Source: DATEDA01 sp963789885
Lineage (GTDB): Bacteria; Pseudomonadota; Gammaproteobacteria; Burkholderiales; SG8-39
Length of the DNA: 64,000 nucleotides
NCBI GenBank assembly: GCA_963789885.1
Contig: CAWBNB010000066.1
Coordinates: forward strand, 1 to 64,000
Direction of reading: 5' to 3'
Shown: positions 8,264-15,873 of the stretch, one piece after another
Numbering within the stretch: position 1 is the first letter of the stretch
Layout of the letters: the number at the start of each line of letters is the position of its first letter
Program-made: the position numbers and the translations under genes
Notes under the pieces: generated by a model
The model's database searches: none
Told to the model about the DNA's origin: nothing
Seen by the model: only the letters and a program-made list of their open reading frames with translations

Positions 8264-10120
8264 TTACTCGCTGATCCGGACGGTGAACGACACCCGACGG
8301 TCCCGCGACGGATCATGCGCGGCGACTTCGTCCTGGGTTGGCTCCATCGTCCCGGCGCCCCGCACCGACAAAAGATCCGGATCGATGCCTTTGGTGCGCA
8401 GTAGCGAACGAACCACTTCCGCCCGGCCGAGGCTGAGTGCGAGATTCGGCGTGTCTTTGCCGGTTGCGTCCGCGTGGCCGATGATCGTGGCCCGCATCGA
8501 TAGACCGAGGCTGCGCGTGAGCGTAGCGAGTGCGCGCAGCTCCGCGGCCACGCTGTCCACGATCGCGTCCTGACCCGGCGCGGGCCGCGGCGCATCGGTA
8601 TCGAAACGGACGAGACGCGCCTCGATGCTAGCGCGCAGTCGCTCTACCTCGGTCATGTCGACGTCCTTCACTCCGGACAGATCCAGATCCAGCGCTCCGG
8701 AGGGCACTAGACGGCTCACCGCGCGCGCCTTCTCGATCCAGTGTCGCGGTGCAGACCCGTACGCGCGGACGGTCTCGCCCTCGAGCCGAAGCTCGACGCT
8801 TTGCAGCGGGTCGAGGCTCGCTTGCACTCGTCGAAAGACGAACGCAGGATGGAGTGCCTGATACGGGCTCCAGCTGCCAACCACCTTCGCTGGCGCCAGC
8901 GCAAATCCGTCGAGTAGCGCCTCAGGCCGGACCGCCAATGGATCGCGCAGGCCGGTGACGTGCAACATTCCATCGCGGCGCTCCGCACCCGTGACGACGA
9001 TGCCTGGCTCAGCCTGCAGGCGCCGCAGGTAACCCGCCCATTGAGCGTCTTCCTGATGCCGCTCATACCATGCGTACGCACCCCAAACGACGAGCGCAAG
9101 CAGCGCAAAGAGGAGCAGCCAAAGGATCGCCGAGGTGCGCCGATCACCGGGCTTCGCCTGCTGGAGAAGGCAATCGGCCAGCTGATCGCGCAAGCCGGGA
9201 AACGCCGCGGTGTCACCGTCGAAGTTCGTGAGCGCGTGATGGCGCTCGACATGGATTTGCGCCAACGTGCTCTCGAACAGCGTGCGGAGGCTTTCGGGTG
9301 GCTTGCCGCGGATGACCGCCGCGAGGAACGCATGGGGGCCGTCGCTCCGCCAGATCAGCAGCTCGCCAAGGCGCATCGCATCGACTTCGTCTCCAGCGCT
9401 CTCGGCGAAGGAATCGCGGACGAAATCCTGGATCGCGCTCAGCATGCCGGAAATGAGTTGCGGGTCTCGGCTCGCCGCGGGGTCGGCGGCGACATGCTCG
9501 ATCAGCAGGCCGCTCTCCTTGTGGATCAGAAAGAGGTGCTCCACGCGATAGACGAGCGTGTGCTTGAGCACGACCGCGGCAAAGGGGGTGCCGGTGCGCC
9601 ACGCTTCGAGCCGCCATTTGAGGCCGCGCCAGGAGAAGCTCGCCTTCAGCGCCTCGTTCAGCGATTGCAGCATGCTCTCGATCGCCTCGCCGATCGAGCG
9701 GCGGATCGCGGGCGCCATGAGGGGCGACAGGATGTTCACCAGCGTCCGCGGGTCGCGGCGGATCGACGATTCGGCGGCGCGTTCGACTGTCGGCGCGAGG
9801 ACGTGGCCCAATCGCTCGTCGCGTGCCGCCGCCTGCAGGATCGCGGACGGCAGGATCTGGCTCACGGCTTCGGCCAGCTGCTCAGGGTCATCGAGACGGC
9901 GCGCGAGACGCGCAAGCAGTGCCTGCTCACGGCCCAGGAGAATCGTCCGCAGTTCTGCAAGGCGCGGATCCGCGGGCAACAGGCTCGGGACCTTGGCTGC
10001 GAGGTCTTTATTGATCGCCCGCGCCAGCTCAAACAGCAGAGCGGCGAGCCGCTTGCGGTCGATCCCGGCTTGATCGGACTCGGAATCGAACCCTTCGACG
10101 GCGGGCTCGGGCGTACTCAT
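8264..10120 (-). CDS. transmembrane OmpA-family protein with large cytoplasmic N-region
   Basis: A 618-residue protein. Residues 1-330 are predicted cytoplasmic, a single helix spans 331-352 (AILWLLLFALLALVVWGAYA), and the periplasmic part includes a C-terminal OmpA-like peptidoglycan-binding domain (about 502-618, IIGHADATGKD, SLGRAEVVRSLL, DRRVSF). Residues about 185-295 (HLFLIHKESGLLIEHV, ISGMLSAIQDFVRDSF, LAAVIRGKPP) recall the longin/roadblock folds that bind Ras-like GTPases; this is my inference. A helix at 20-43 is nearly repeated at the end of the coiled-coil protein upstream. The ATG at 10120 follows GGAGG very closely; a GTG at 10171 is the alternative start. Confidence 0.85.
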   Translation of the reverse strand: MSTPEPAVEGFDSESDQAGIDRKRLAALLFELARAINKDLAAKVPSLLPADPRLAELRTILLGREQALLARLARRLDDPEQLAEAVSQILPSAILQAAARDERLGHVLAPTVERAAESSIRRDPRTLVNILSPLMAPAIRRSIGEAIESMLQSLNEALKASFSWRGLKWRLEAWRTGTPFAAVVLKHTLVYRVEHLFLIHKESGLLIEHVAADPAASRDPQLISGMLSAIQDFVRDSFAESAGDEVDAMRLGELLIWRSDGPHAFLAAVIRGKPPESLRTLFESTLAQIHVERHHALTNFDGDTAAFPGLRDQLADCLLQQAKPGDRRTSAILWLLLFALLALVVWGAYAWYERHQEDAQWAGYLRRLQAEPGIVVTGAERRDGMLHVTGLRDPLAVRPEALLDGFALAPAKVVGSWSPYQALHPAFVFRRVQASLDPLQSVELRLEGETVRAYGSAPRHWIEKARAVSRLVPSGALDLDLSGVKDVDMTEVERLRASIEARLVRFDTDAPRPAPGQDAIVDSVAAELRALATLTRSLGLSMRATIIGHADATGKDTPNLALSLGRAEVVRSLLRTKGIDPDLLSVRGAGTMEPTQDEVAAHDPSRDRRVSFTVRISE

Positions 10121-10198
10121 CCTCCGACCTCGGATGCCATCCCGCGGTGACCCCAGCGTGGCCCAGTCCACGGCGCGAATCGACCCCGCTGGGCGGGC

Positions 10199-10831
10199 TC
10201 AACCGTGATCGTTGCTACTGCTCTTGCCGAATCCCTTCGAAGCAACATCTTGATTCAGGCATTTCGCGATCTCGACAAACAGCCCGGCGAGCAGGTTACG
10301 ATCGGTCTTCACGCCGGAGAGCTCGGCAAACATCTTCTCCACGTTCGCGCGCGTATCGTCGTTGCGGCGTTTCAACTCGTCGCGCAGCCCTTGCGTCTCC
10401 TTGGTGATGCGCTCGATGAAGTCGCGCTCGAACTGGCTGAGTTGATCGGAGAGTTGGCCGATGCGTTTCTCCAGGCTTTGCGCGTGCTCGCGCAGACTGC
10501 GCTCGAGCTCTTTGTCGCCGTCGGATCGCAGCTCTTTCTCCTGGACCATCTGGTTAGCGACGGAATCGAGCTGTTTCTTGAGCGAAGTTTCGACCGCGCC
10601 CATCAGGCGCGTCGTCTCCGATTCAAGATCGCGCAGCCTCTGCTGGAAACGTTCGTCGATCTGCGAGAAGCGGCGATCGTAGTCCTGCATCTGGTTGCCA
10701 AACAGGATGTCGCGAATCTTGTCCACGCTGACCGCATCCGCGCCGGGTGCGCCGACACTCGGCAGGACGGCGGGCCCGGATTTCATGGGGATCGAGTCGA
10801 TTCCGACGTTGGCGTTACTGGCTGCAGACAT
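10199..10831 (-). CDS. coiled-coil protein of the GTPase/OmpA cluster
   Basis: A 210-residue acidic/basic mixed protein of no family I recognise. Residues about 40-175 are strongly helical with heptad-like spacing (RFSQIDERFQQRLRDLESE, LEKRIGQLSDQLSQFERDF), so it is probably a long dimeric coiled coil. The last 35 residues contain a helix (DR..LAGLFVEIAK..NQD) that matches residues 20-43 of the OmpA-family protein encoded next. This suggests a shared binding surface. It has no signal peptide or membrane segment. GGAGGTGG precedes the ATG at good spacing. It may act as a scaffold linking cluster components, but that is inference from position and structure only. Confidence 0.8.
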   Translation of the reverse strand: MSAASNANVGIDSIPMKSGPAVLPSVGAPGADAVSVDKIRDILFGNQMQDYDRRFSQIDERFQQRLRDLESETTRLMGAVETSLKKQLDSVANQMVQEKELRSDGDKELERSLREHAQSLEKRIGQLSDQLSQFERDFIERITKETQGLRDELKRRNDDTRANVEKMFAELSGVKTDRNLLAGLFVEIAKCLNQDVASKGFGKSSSNDHG

Positions 10832-11067
10832 GATTTGCCACCTCCACGTGACTATGGACAGGGTGAGTTCACCTCAAAACGGAGTCAGGAATCTGGTCCC
10901 GCCTCGGGCAAGATCGGACTGAGCGTTCATGCGGCTGCCGCGGCAGGCGGTTCCACGGCGAGCAAACGGCGCAGGTACGGCACCTGCCCGAGCGTCGCGC
11001 ACTCGCCTTCCTCCACATAATGTAATCGATCTCTTCGGTATTGTGGCACACGGCGTCGGCTCGCCAA

Positions 11068-12771
11068 TCAGTGGTCGAAGTGGAAATGGATTGCGGCCCG
11101 CCCGTCCTTGCGCGTCGACTGGGCGCGGTCGGCGTTGCGACGGAGCATGAAGCCCGCCAGCCGGCGTGCGCCGTCCTCGTCCTCGCGGATCTCGCGCTCG
11201 GTCGGACGCGAGTCGGGCAGCTCCAGAAGCTCGCCGTCGTAGCCGACGTGCACGTCCAGATTGAACTCGTCGAACGAGGCGTCGATGGTGAGCCGACCCT
11301 TAGGAGGGCAATTCTCGATCACCGCCTCGCTCAACTGTGTCACGCCGAAGACCGCACGCCGGATGATGTCCGGGCGCGCGCCCCAGCTCTTCCCGCGCTC
11401 GGTGAAGAAATCCTCGATCGCCCTCGAGTAGTCGCCGGCGGGATCGAGCGAGAGTCTCACCTTCTGCCGCACACCGAGCCGGAAGAGCAGGTTCAGCCCG
11501 AACGCAAGCACGGTGCCCGTCACCAGCGCCGAGCCGAGCAGCGGCCGGAGGCCCGAAGGCGCGGCGGTCACGGCGTCGGGGAACATGAGGACCGCGAGCG
11601 CGGCCGACACCGAGACGCCGATGACCAGCGACTTGCGCGCGTCGAGCATCCGCGACGTGATGATCTGCATCCCCCCGATCAGGATGAAGCAGGCGATGAA
11701 GATCAGCGCGCCAGCTACGACGGCCGCGGGGGTCGCGACCAGCACCGCGGTGAACTTCGGCAGAAAGGCGAGGACGATGACGATCGCGCCGATCGCGTAC
11801 GCGATTCTGCGGCTCGCCACACCGGTGGCGATGATCACGCCGACGCTCGCGGAAAGGGTCGACAACCCGCAGGAGCCGAGCGCGCCCGACGTCGAGGCGG
11901 CGAGGCCGTCAGTGAGGGTCCCGCGGGCAATGGAGCGGAGATCCGGCCGCACCCATTCCGAGTCGTTGAATCGCTGGAAGATCGTCACGTTGGCGCTGGT
12001 GTTGAGCGCCGCGGCAACGCCGGCCACCGCGAACGGCACCATCATCGCCGCATCGAACGACCACGCGACGTGATCGAACCGCGGCATGGCGAGGAGCGAC
12101 ATCTCGCCGATCGCAGCAAGCTCCCCCGCGGATCCGAGCCCCAACCACACGGCGAGGAGGTACCCGGCAACGAGCCCGATCAGCGCGCAGAACATCCGCA
12201 GCATGCCCTTCGTCCACAGGTTGAGTCCTACCATCACGGCGAGGGTGAAGCCGGCCGCGACCCAGTCTAGGCGGGCAGCTGGCTCGCCATCGTGCCCCGC
12301 CATCAGGTAGCGGATCCCGACCGCCGCGGTCACCAGGCCGGTTAAAAGCACGACGAGCCCGGACAACTCGGGCGGGAGGTACGGGCGCAGGGGGCGCCAG
12401 ACGCGCGAGAGACCGACTTCAACCAGGCCGGAGAAGATCGTCATGCCGAACACGAGCGGCAGGCCGCCAGCCTGAGCGGCGGCCAGCGACGGCCCGAGAT
12501 ACACCGCCTGGAAACCGGTCGGCGCGAGATAGCCGCTGCCGATCGGTCCTTTCGCGCGCGCCTGTGCAATGGTCGCCAGGCCCAACGCGAGCATGCCCGC
12601 GCTCAGGATCTGCGCCGCGATCGCCGGTGAGGCCCCCGCCGCACGGGCGATGAGGAGCGGGAAGACCATCACGAGGGCGAGCACCCCGACGTGCTGCAGG
12701 GCTGCGAGCCACAACACCGACGGCGGCGGGACCTCCTCGACGCCGTACGCGAGATCAGCAGGCTTCTTCAC
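11068..12771 (-). CDS. NCS2/SLC23-type permease fused to a C-terminal GHKL-like domain, copy 2
   Basis: A 567-residue paralogue of the permease at 4352, with the same architecture. A UraA-like membrane domain (AALQHVGVLALVMVFPLLIA in helix 1) is followed by a soluble domain of about 130 residues (FGVTQLSEAVIENC, DEFNLDVHVGYDGELLELPD) and the same IHFHFDH end. The family signature region reads LSASVGVIIATGV, lacking the usual Asn, so the transport site differs from copy 1. The GTG at 12771 gives a start (VKKPADLAYGVEEVPPP) matching copy 1; a longer frame upstream runs into the STAS gene and is not credible. It lies 26 bases after that STAS gene, which encodes its probable partner. Confidence 0.85.
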   Translation of the reverse strand: MKKPADLAYGVEEVPPPSVLWLAALQHVGVLALVMVFPLLIARAAGASPAIAAQILSAGMLALGLATIAQARAKGPIGSGYLAPTGFQAVYLGPSLAAAQAGGLPLVFGMTIFSGLVEVGLSRVWRPLRPYLPPELSGLVVLLTGLVTAAVGIRYLMAGHDGEPAARLDWVAAGFTLAVMVGLNLWTKGMLRMFCALIGLVAGYLLAVWLGLGSAGELAAIGEMSLLAMPRFDHVAWSFDAAMMVPFAVAGVAAALNTSANVTIFQRFNDSEWVRPDLRSIARGTLTDGLAASTSGALGSCGLSTLSASVGVIIATGVASRRIAYAIGAIVIVLAFLPKFTAVLVATPAAVVAGALIFIACFILIGGMQIITSRMLDARKSLVIGVSVSAALAVLMFPDAVTAAPSGLRPLLGSALVTGTVLAFGLNLLFRLGVRQKVRLSLDPAGDYSRAIEDFFTERGKSWGARPDIIRRAVFGVTQLSEAVIENCPPKGRLTIDASFDEFNLDVHVGYDGELLELPDSRPTEREIREDEDGARRLAGFMLRRNADRAQSTRKDGRAAIHFHFDH

Positions 12772-12797
12772 GCTTGCGCCGTTGCGGGGGCGCGCAG

Positions 12798-13139
12798 CTA
12801 CTCCGCCCGCAGCTTCGCGATGCACGCCTCGCGCGTCGGGCAGATCTGGAAAGCCGTCCCGAAGGCCGAGATCTCGAAGAGGCGCTGGACCTCCCCCGCC
12901 ACCCCGCACAGCGCGAGCGCCCCCTCTGGCTCCGCAGCGAGCTTGCCCCCGATCAGGAGCGCGCCAAACCCGGCACTCGAAATGTACGCGATATTGGCGA
13001 GGTCAATGACGACACGCTTTGCGCCGGACTGGATCAACGCGCGGACCCGGTCGCCGAACTCCTTTGCTGTGACGCTGTCGATCCGGCCTTTCGACTCGAC
13101 CGCCGAGACGCCTTCGCACTGCACGACCAGGATTTCCAT
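12798..13139 (-). CDS. STAS-domain protein (anti-sigma factor antagonist type), copy 3
   Basis: A 113-residue STAS protein with the acceptor motif DLANIAYISSAGFGALL, closely similar to the copy at 3922 across its whole length. Two ATGs are possible, at 13148 and 13139. The second aligns with the starts of both paralogues (MEILVVQ) and has AGGA 8 bases upstream, so I prefer it. It is the first gene of the cluster, paired with permease copy 2. This mirrors the pairing of permease copy 1 with STAS copy 1 at the other end, so a permease-STAS unit seems to have been duplicated. Confidence 0.9.
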   Translation of the reverse strand: MEILVVQCEGVSAVESKGRIDSVTAKEFGDRVRALIQSGAKRVVIDLANIAYISSAGFGALLIGGKLAAEPEGALALCGVAGEVQRLFEISAFGTAFQICPTREACIAKLRAE

Positions 13140-13300
13140 CCCTGCCATCCTACTAGACTCTTGTTAAGAGGCGCGAGGCACGCGCCTGTTGAAGCGCAAC
13201 CGCTTCCGGTTCCCGCGGCGCTTTTCGACCCGCGCGACGACCGCGCCGCCCTGGAGCGCGATGCTAAGCCAAATCTCGTGACCGCTTTCAGTCGGGCCCG

Positions 13301-14468
13301 TGTGGTCCAAGATCAAGACGGACCTCTCACGCGGCGGCGTGATGATAGAAACTCAGCATCCCCCCGAGCCGGATTCGTCGATCCACCGGGCCACACGCTG
13401 GAACCGAGGGTTGTTCGGCGCTGATGAGCCGGTTACCCAAGCCTTGATGATTCCTCTCGGCGTGGTAATGCGCCATGAATTCGCGGACGGCGCGCCGCAG
13501 CGACGCCTCGCCAATGAAGATCATGCGATTCAGGCACTCGTCTTTGATTGAGCGTACGAACCGCTCGGCGTAGGCGTTCAGGTTAGGCGACTTCGGTGGT
13601 AGCCGGATCACCTCCACGCCCTGCTCTTCAATGAACTTACGCCAGTCGCCCGAGTACTTCGCGTCCCGATCGATGAGAAGCTTCCTGCCTTCGGACAGCA
13701 CGCCATCACCGACGTCGCACGCGTTGCGAGCGATTTGAAGCATCCAGCCTTCCGCGGGGCTCACGGTGATCCCTGCAATCCTCACCGTTCGCGTCGACAG
13801 CTCAATGAAAAACAGCACGTAGTACGTCATCGGTCCGCGTAGCTTCCAGACCTCGACGGTGAGAAAGTCGGCGGCGACAAGGCTTCGCCAATGCGCCTTG
13901 AGAAACACCGACCAGGGCGTGCGCGTGCCCCGCGTTGGCGCAGGCTCGATCCCTTCGCGCTTCAGGATGTTCGCGACCGTTCCACGGGCGACCTTGTGGC
14001 CAAGATTGGAAAGCGCGCCCTGGATGCGCGTGTATCCCCAGCGTGGGTTCTCACTCGCCATGCGCACGACAAGCGCCTCAATTGTCCCCATCACCCGCGG
14101 CCGGCCCGGGCCTCTGCGCAGGAATGTCCACTTCATCGCGATCAGTTGCCGGTGCCAGCGCAGTAGCGTGTCGGGCGAGACGATCGGATCGAGCTCAAAG
14201 AGCTTCTTGCGGCCCACCGCCTTCGCGTGCCGCGCAAGGAGCCGGCGTTCAGCGTCGCTGAAGATGATCCGCTGACGACCGAGACGCGCCTTGAGCATCC
14301 GGTTCTCGGCCTTCAGGTATTCGATGAACGCTTCCTGCTGCCGAGCGAGCCACGCAGCAAGCATGACGATCAGAAACTGGGTCAGCGACGGCACTTGCAC
14401 CATGCTGTCAGCCTACCCCAGGCCGCTGCATCATGCGCGCTCGACCTCGATTGAGTATCTGGACTACA
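13301..14468 (-). mobile_element. complete insertion sequence, IS481-like, 1168 bp
   Basis: The element has one transposase gene and imperfect terminal inverted repeats: TGTGGTCCA at 13301-13309 and, on the other strand, TGTAGTCCA ending at 14468. The size, single gene and TGT termini fit IS481-type elements, but the family call is tentative. I see no clear target-site duplication (GCCCG to the left, AGCCG to the right). A truncated copy in the same orientation lies at 2462-3072, so the two copies bracket the partner-switching cluster. Confidence 0.8.
13327..14403 (-). CDS. DDE (integrase-core) transposase
   Basis: A 358-residue, apparently intact transposase. The N-terminal region (RRLLARHAKAVGRKKLFELD, SPDTLLRWHRQLIA) is a helix-turn-helix DNA-binding segment, followed by RGPGRPRV and an integrase-type HTH (NPRWGYTRIQGALSNLGHKV). 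The catalytic core has Asp in VAADFLTVEV, Asp in LLIDRDAKYSGDW and Glu in AYAERFVRSIKDE. It catalyses cutting and joining of the element ends. No frameshift or internal stop is seen, so this copy could still be active and could mobilise the truncated copy's remaining end. Confidence 0.88.
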   Translation of the reverse strand: MVQVPSLTQFLIVMLAAWLARQQEAFIEYLKAENRMLKARLGRQRIIFSDAERRLLARHAKAVGRKKLFELDPIVSPDTLLRWHRQLIAMKWTFLRRGPGRPRVMGTIEALVVRMASENPRWGYTRIQGALSNLGHKVARGTVANILKREGIEPAPTRGTRTPWSVFLKAHWRSLVAADFLTVEVWKLRGPMTYYVLFFIELSTRTVRIAGITVSPAEGWMLQIARNACDVGDGVLSEGRKLLIDRDAKYSGDWRKFIEEQGVEVIRLPPKSPNLNAYAERFVRSIKDECLNRMIFIGEASLRRAVREFMAHYHAERNHQGLGNRLISAEQPSVPACGPVDRRIRLGGMLSFYHHAAA

Positions 14469-14527
14469 AGCCGTTCCGCGCGCGATCCTTGGACGCGAGC
14501 AGCGCGCTTTGGAGCGGTGCCCGGAAG

Positions 14528-14986
14528 CTACGCCCTATACATCCTCCGGTCGAAGTGAAACTGCCGCAGTATCCGCACCGCGACTCGCTCCCACTCCAGA
14601 TGGGCAGGATTGAGAAGCGCATTGCGCTCCTCGGGCACAACGGCGGACGGGACCCAAAGCAGGAGCGAGCCGCTCGATTGGAGCCATTCTCGTCCCCGCC
14701 CTTGCGTCACGGCTAGATCGTCCTGCCACCGGTCCGGCAAGTCCTTCGGCAGGACGGACCGGACGCTCGCGCCTTCGGGCACCTCAATCTCAAGTAGGAC
14801 GAGATCGGCCGGTTCGTCCCCGGAGAGGTGGACAAAGTACTCCAGGGCAACCAGCGCGATGCTCGACCCGGAATAGACCACGGGCATGCCGCGCGGATTC
14901 CAGCGCCCGCCGGTAAGCCGTGCACCATCGGCCAGCGCCTGCTTCGCCGCGTGGACCCGGCGAGTCAGGCGCCACAGCGTCGTCAC
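14528..14986 (-). CDS. RES-domain toxin (NAD-degrading family)
   Basis: A 152-residue RES protein, named for conserved Arg, Glu and Ser. Visible motifs are LWRLTRR, GGRWNPRGMPVVYSG, SSIALVALEYFVHL, and near the end VPSAVVPEERNALLNPAHLEW, all typical of the family. Known RES toxins of Xre/RES type II systems (such as MbcT) deplete NAD+ in the cytoplasm. The GTG start at 14986 overlaps the antitoxin stop as GTGA, so translation is coupled. A much longer open frame upstream has no family similarity and overlaps the antitoxin, so I rejected it. Confidence 0.92.
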   Translation of the reverse strand: MTTLWRLTRRVHAAKQALADGARLTGGRWNPRGMPVVYSGSSIALVALEYFVHLSGDEPADLVLLEIEVPEGASVRSVLPKDLPDRWQDDLAVTQGRGREWLQSSGSLLLWVPSAVVPEERNALLNPAHLEWERVAVRILRQFHFDRRMYRA

Positions 14987-15492
14987 GCAACGCCGCCGTA
15001 CTCGATGACCGATAGTGCGCGACGCACCCGTTCGGCGCCGTAAGCGGTTCCGAGCAGCCTTAATGGTGCAGCCCCGCCGAGCGCCGTGTTCGGCGCGGTG
15101 AGCCAGCGTCTGCCCTTCATCTCGTCGCCAAAGGCGACGCCCGCAAGCTCTGTGAACTCGGCGAGTCGCACGAGCGGCTCGTTCTTCTCGGGCGCAATCG
15201 GTCGTCCCTTCTGCAGCCAACGATAGAAGGTTGCGCCTCGCAACCCGAGCGCATCGATCACCTCGCCCTGCGGAACGCCGAGCGTCTCGCTCGCCTGTAC
15301 GACGATCTCGGCGGGAATGCTCGCGTTCACCACAAGATCGTGGCGCTCGTCGGGAGACTGCACGCGCCGTAGCTGAGCGAAGCTGCGCACCACGCCCCTT
15401 GCGGCCCGGGCCCCGGCGCGACGCTCCTTTCGGCGGGGGCGCTCGGCGGGCGGGCGCGTCGTTCTCGGCGCGGTCCTCGGATGCGGCTTCAT
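14983..15492 (-). CDS. Xre/MbcA/ParS-type antitoxin
   Basis: A 169-residue antitoxin partner of the RES toxin. The first 45 residues are rich in Arg and Pro and are probably disordered or DNA-contacting. The middle has a helix-turn-helix (SETLGVPQGEVIDALGLRGA, FYRWLQKG), and the C-terminal part (ERNEP-type segment EKNEPLVRLAEF, then MKGRRWLTAPNTALGG and a Gly-rich end) is the DUF2384 toxin-binding domain. I chose the ATG at 15492 because the upstream candidate at 15540 lies inside the promoter. It neutralises the toxin by direct binding and most likely represses its own promoter. Confidence 0.9.
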   Translation of the reverse strand: MKPHPRTAPRTTRPPAERPRRKERRAGARAARGVVRSFAQLRRVQSPDERHDLVVNASIPAEIVVQASETLGVPQGEVIDALGLRGATFYRWLQKGRPIAPEKNEPLVRLAEFTELAGVAFGDEMKGRRWLTAPNTALGGAAPLRLLGTAYGAERVRRALSVIEYGGVA

Positions 15493-15516
15493 GTGCAGGC
15501 GACCTCGAATAGTCTC

Positions 15517-15551
15517 ATCCGAGATTATCCGAACACTCATCCGATAGTCAA
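15517..15551 (-). promoter_or_regulatory. sigma-70 promoter with operator-like repeats for the toxin-antitoxin operon
   Basis: On the minus strand, TTGACT (15546-15551) and GATAAT (15524-15529) are separated by 16 bases, a near-consensus promoter. The word TCGGAT occurs three times, at 15517-15522, 15527-15532 and 15539-15544. Two of these extend to TCGGATGAG, one within the spacer and one just after the -10 box. This placement suits autorepression by the Xre antitoxin, which is inferred. Confidence 0.7.
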
Positions 15552-15873
15552 GGGGGCGCGAGCCGGGGATCCGGGCAGATCTCGCTTCGGGCAAGCCTGA
15601 GCGCTCTGACGATGCGGTTGCGGCGCTCTCGTTACCGTAGACCAACGACGAGATGAGGGATATCGGAGAACCGCACTTCCTCGGCGCACCTCCCGGGCAG
15701 GTCAAGGTTCCACAGATGACTACTCTGTCGAGATTCGCGCGGCCTCACCCCGAGGCCGTTGATTCCTGGGGAGTTCGCGACGACGCCAACGCAGCGAGCG
15801 CGCGGAATTGTAGAAGATTGTAGAAGCCTGCCTGTTTTTTAGGCAGCGTCAGAATCGAAGTAACACCTTGATC
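15552..15873. other. intergenic stretch between toxin-antitoxin operon and tRNA-Ser
   Basis: No gene is evident in either strand. It contains a perfect tandem 10-base repeat ATTGTAGAAG (15807-15816 and 15817-15826) and a short hairpin CTGCCT/AGGCAG around a run of T. No copy of the tRNA 3' end is present, so this is not a recognisable attachment site. Confidence 0.5.

Noticed and set aside
13291..14478. Target-site duplication of the complete IS
   Set aside because: The bases flanking the two ends (GCCCG and AGCCG) agree only partly, so a duplication cannot be claimed.
15807..15826. Tandem ATTGTAGAAG repeat next to tRNA-Ser as an attachment site
   Set aside because: It does not match the tRNA 3' end and is not repeated elsewhere in the window.
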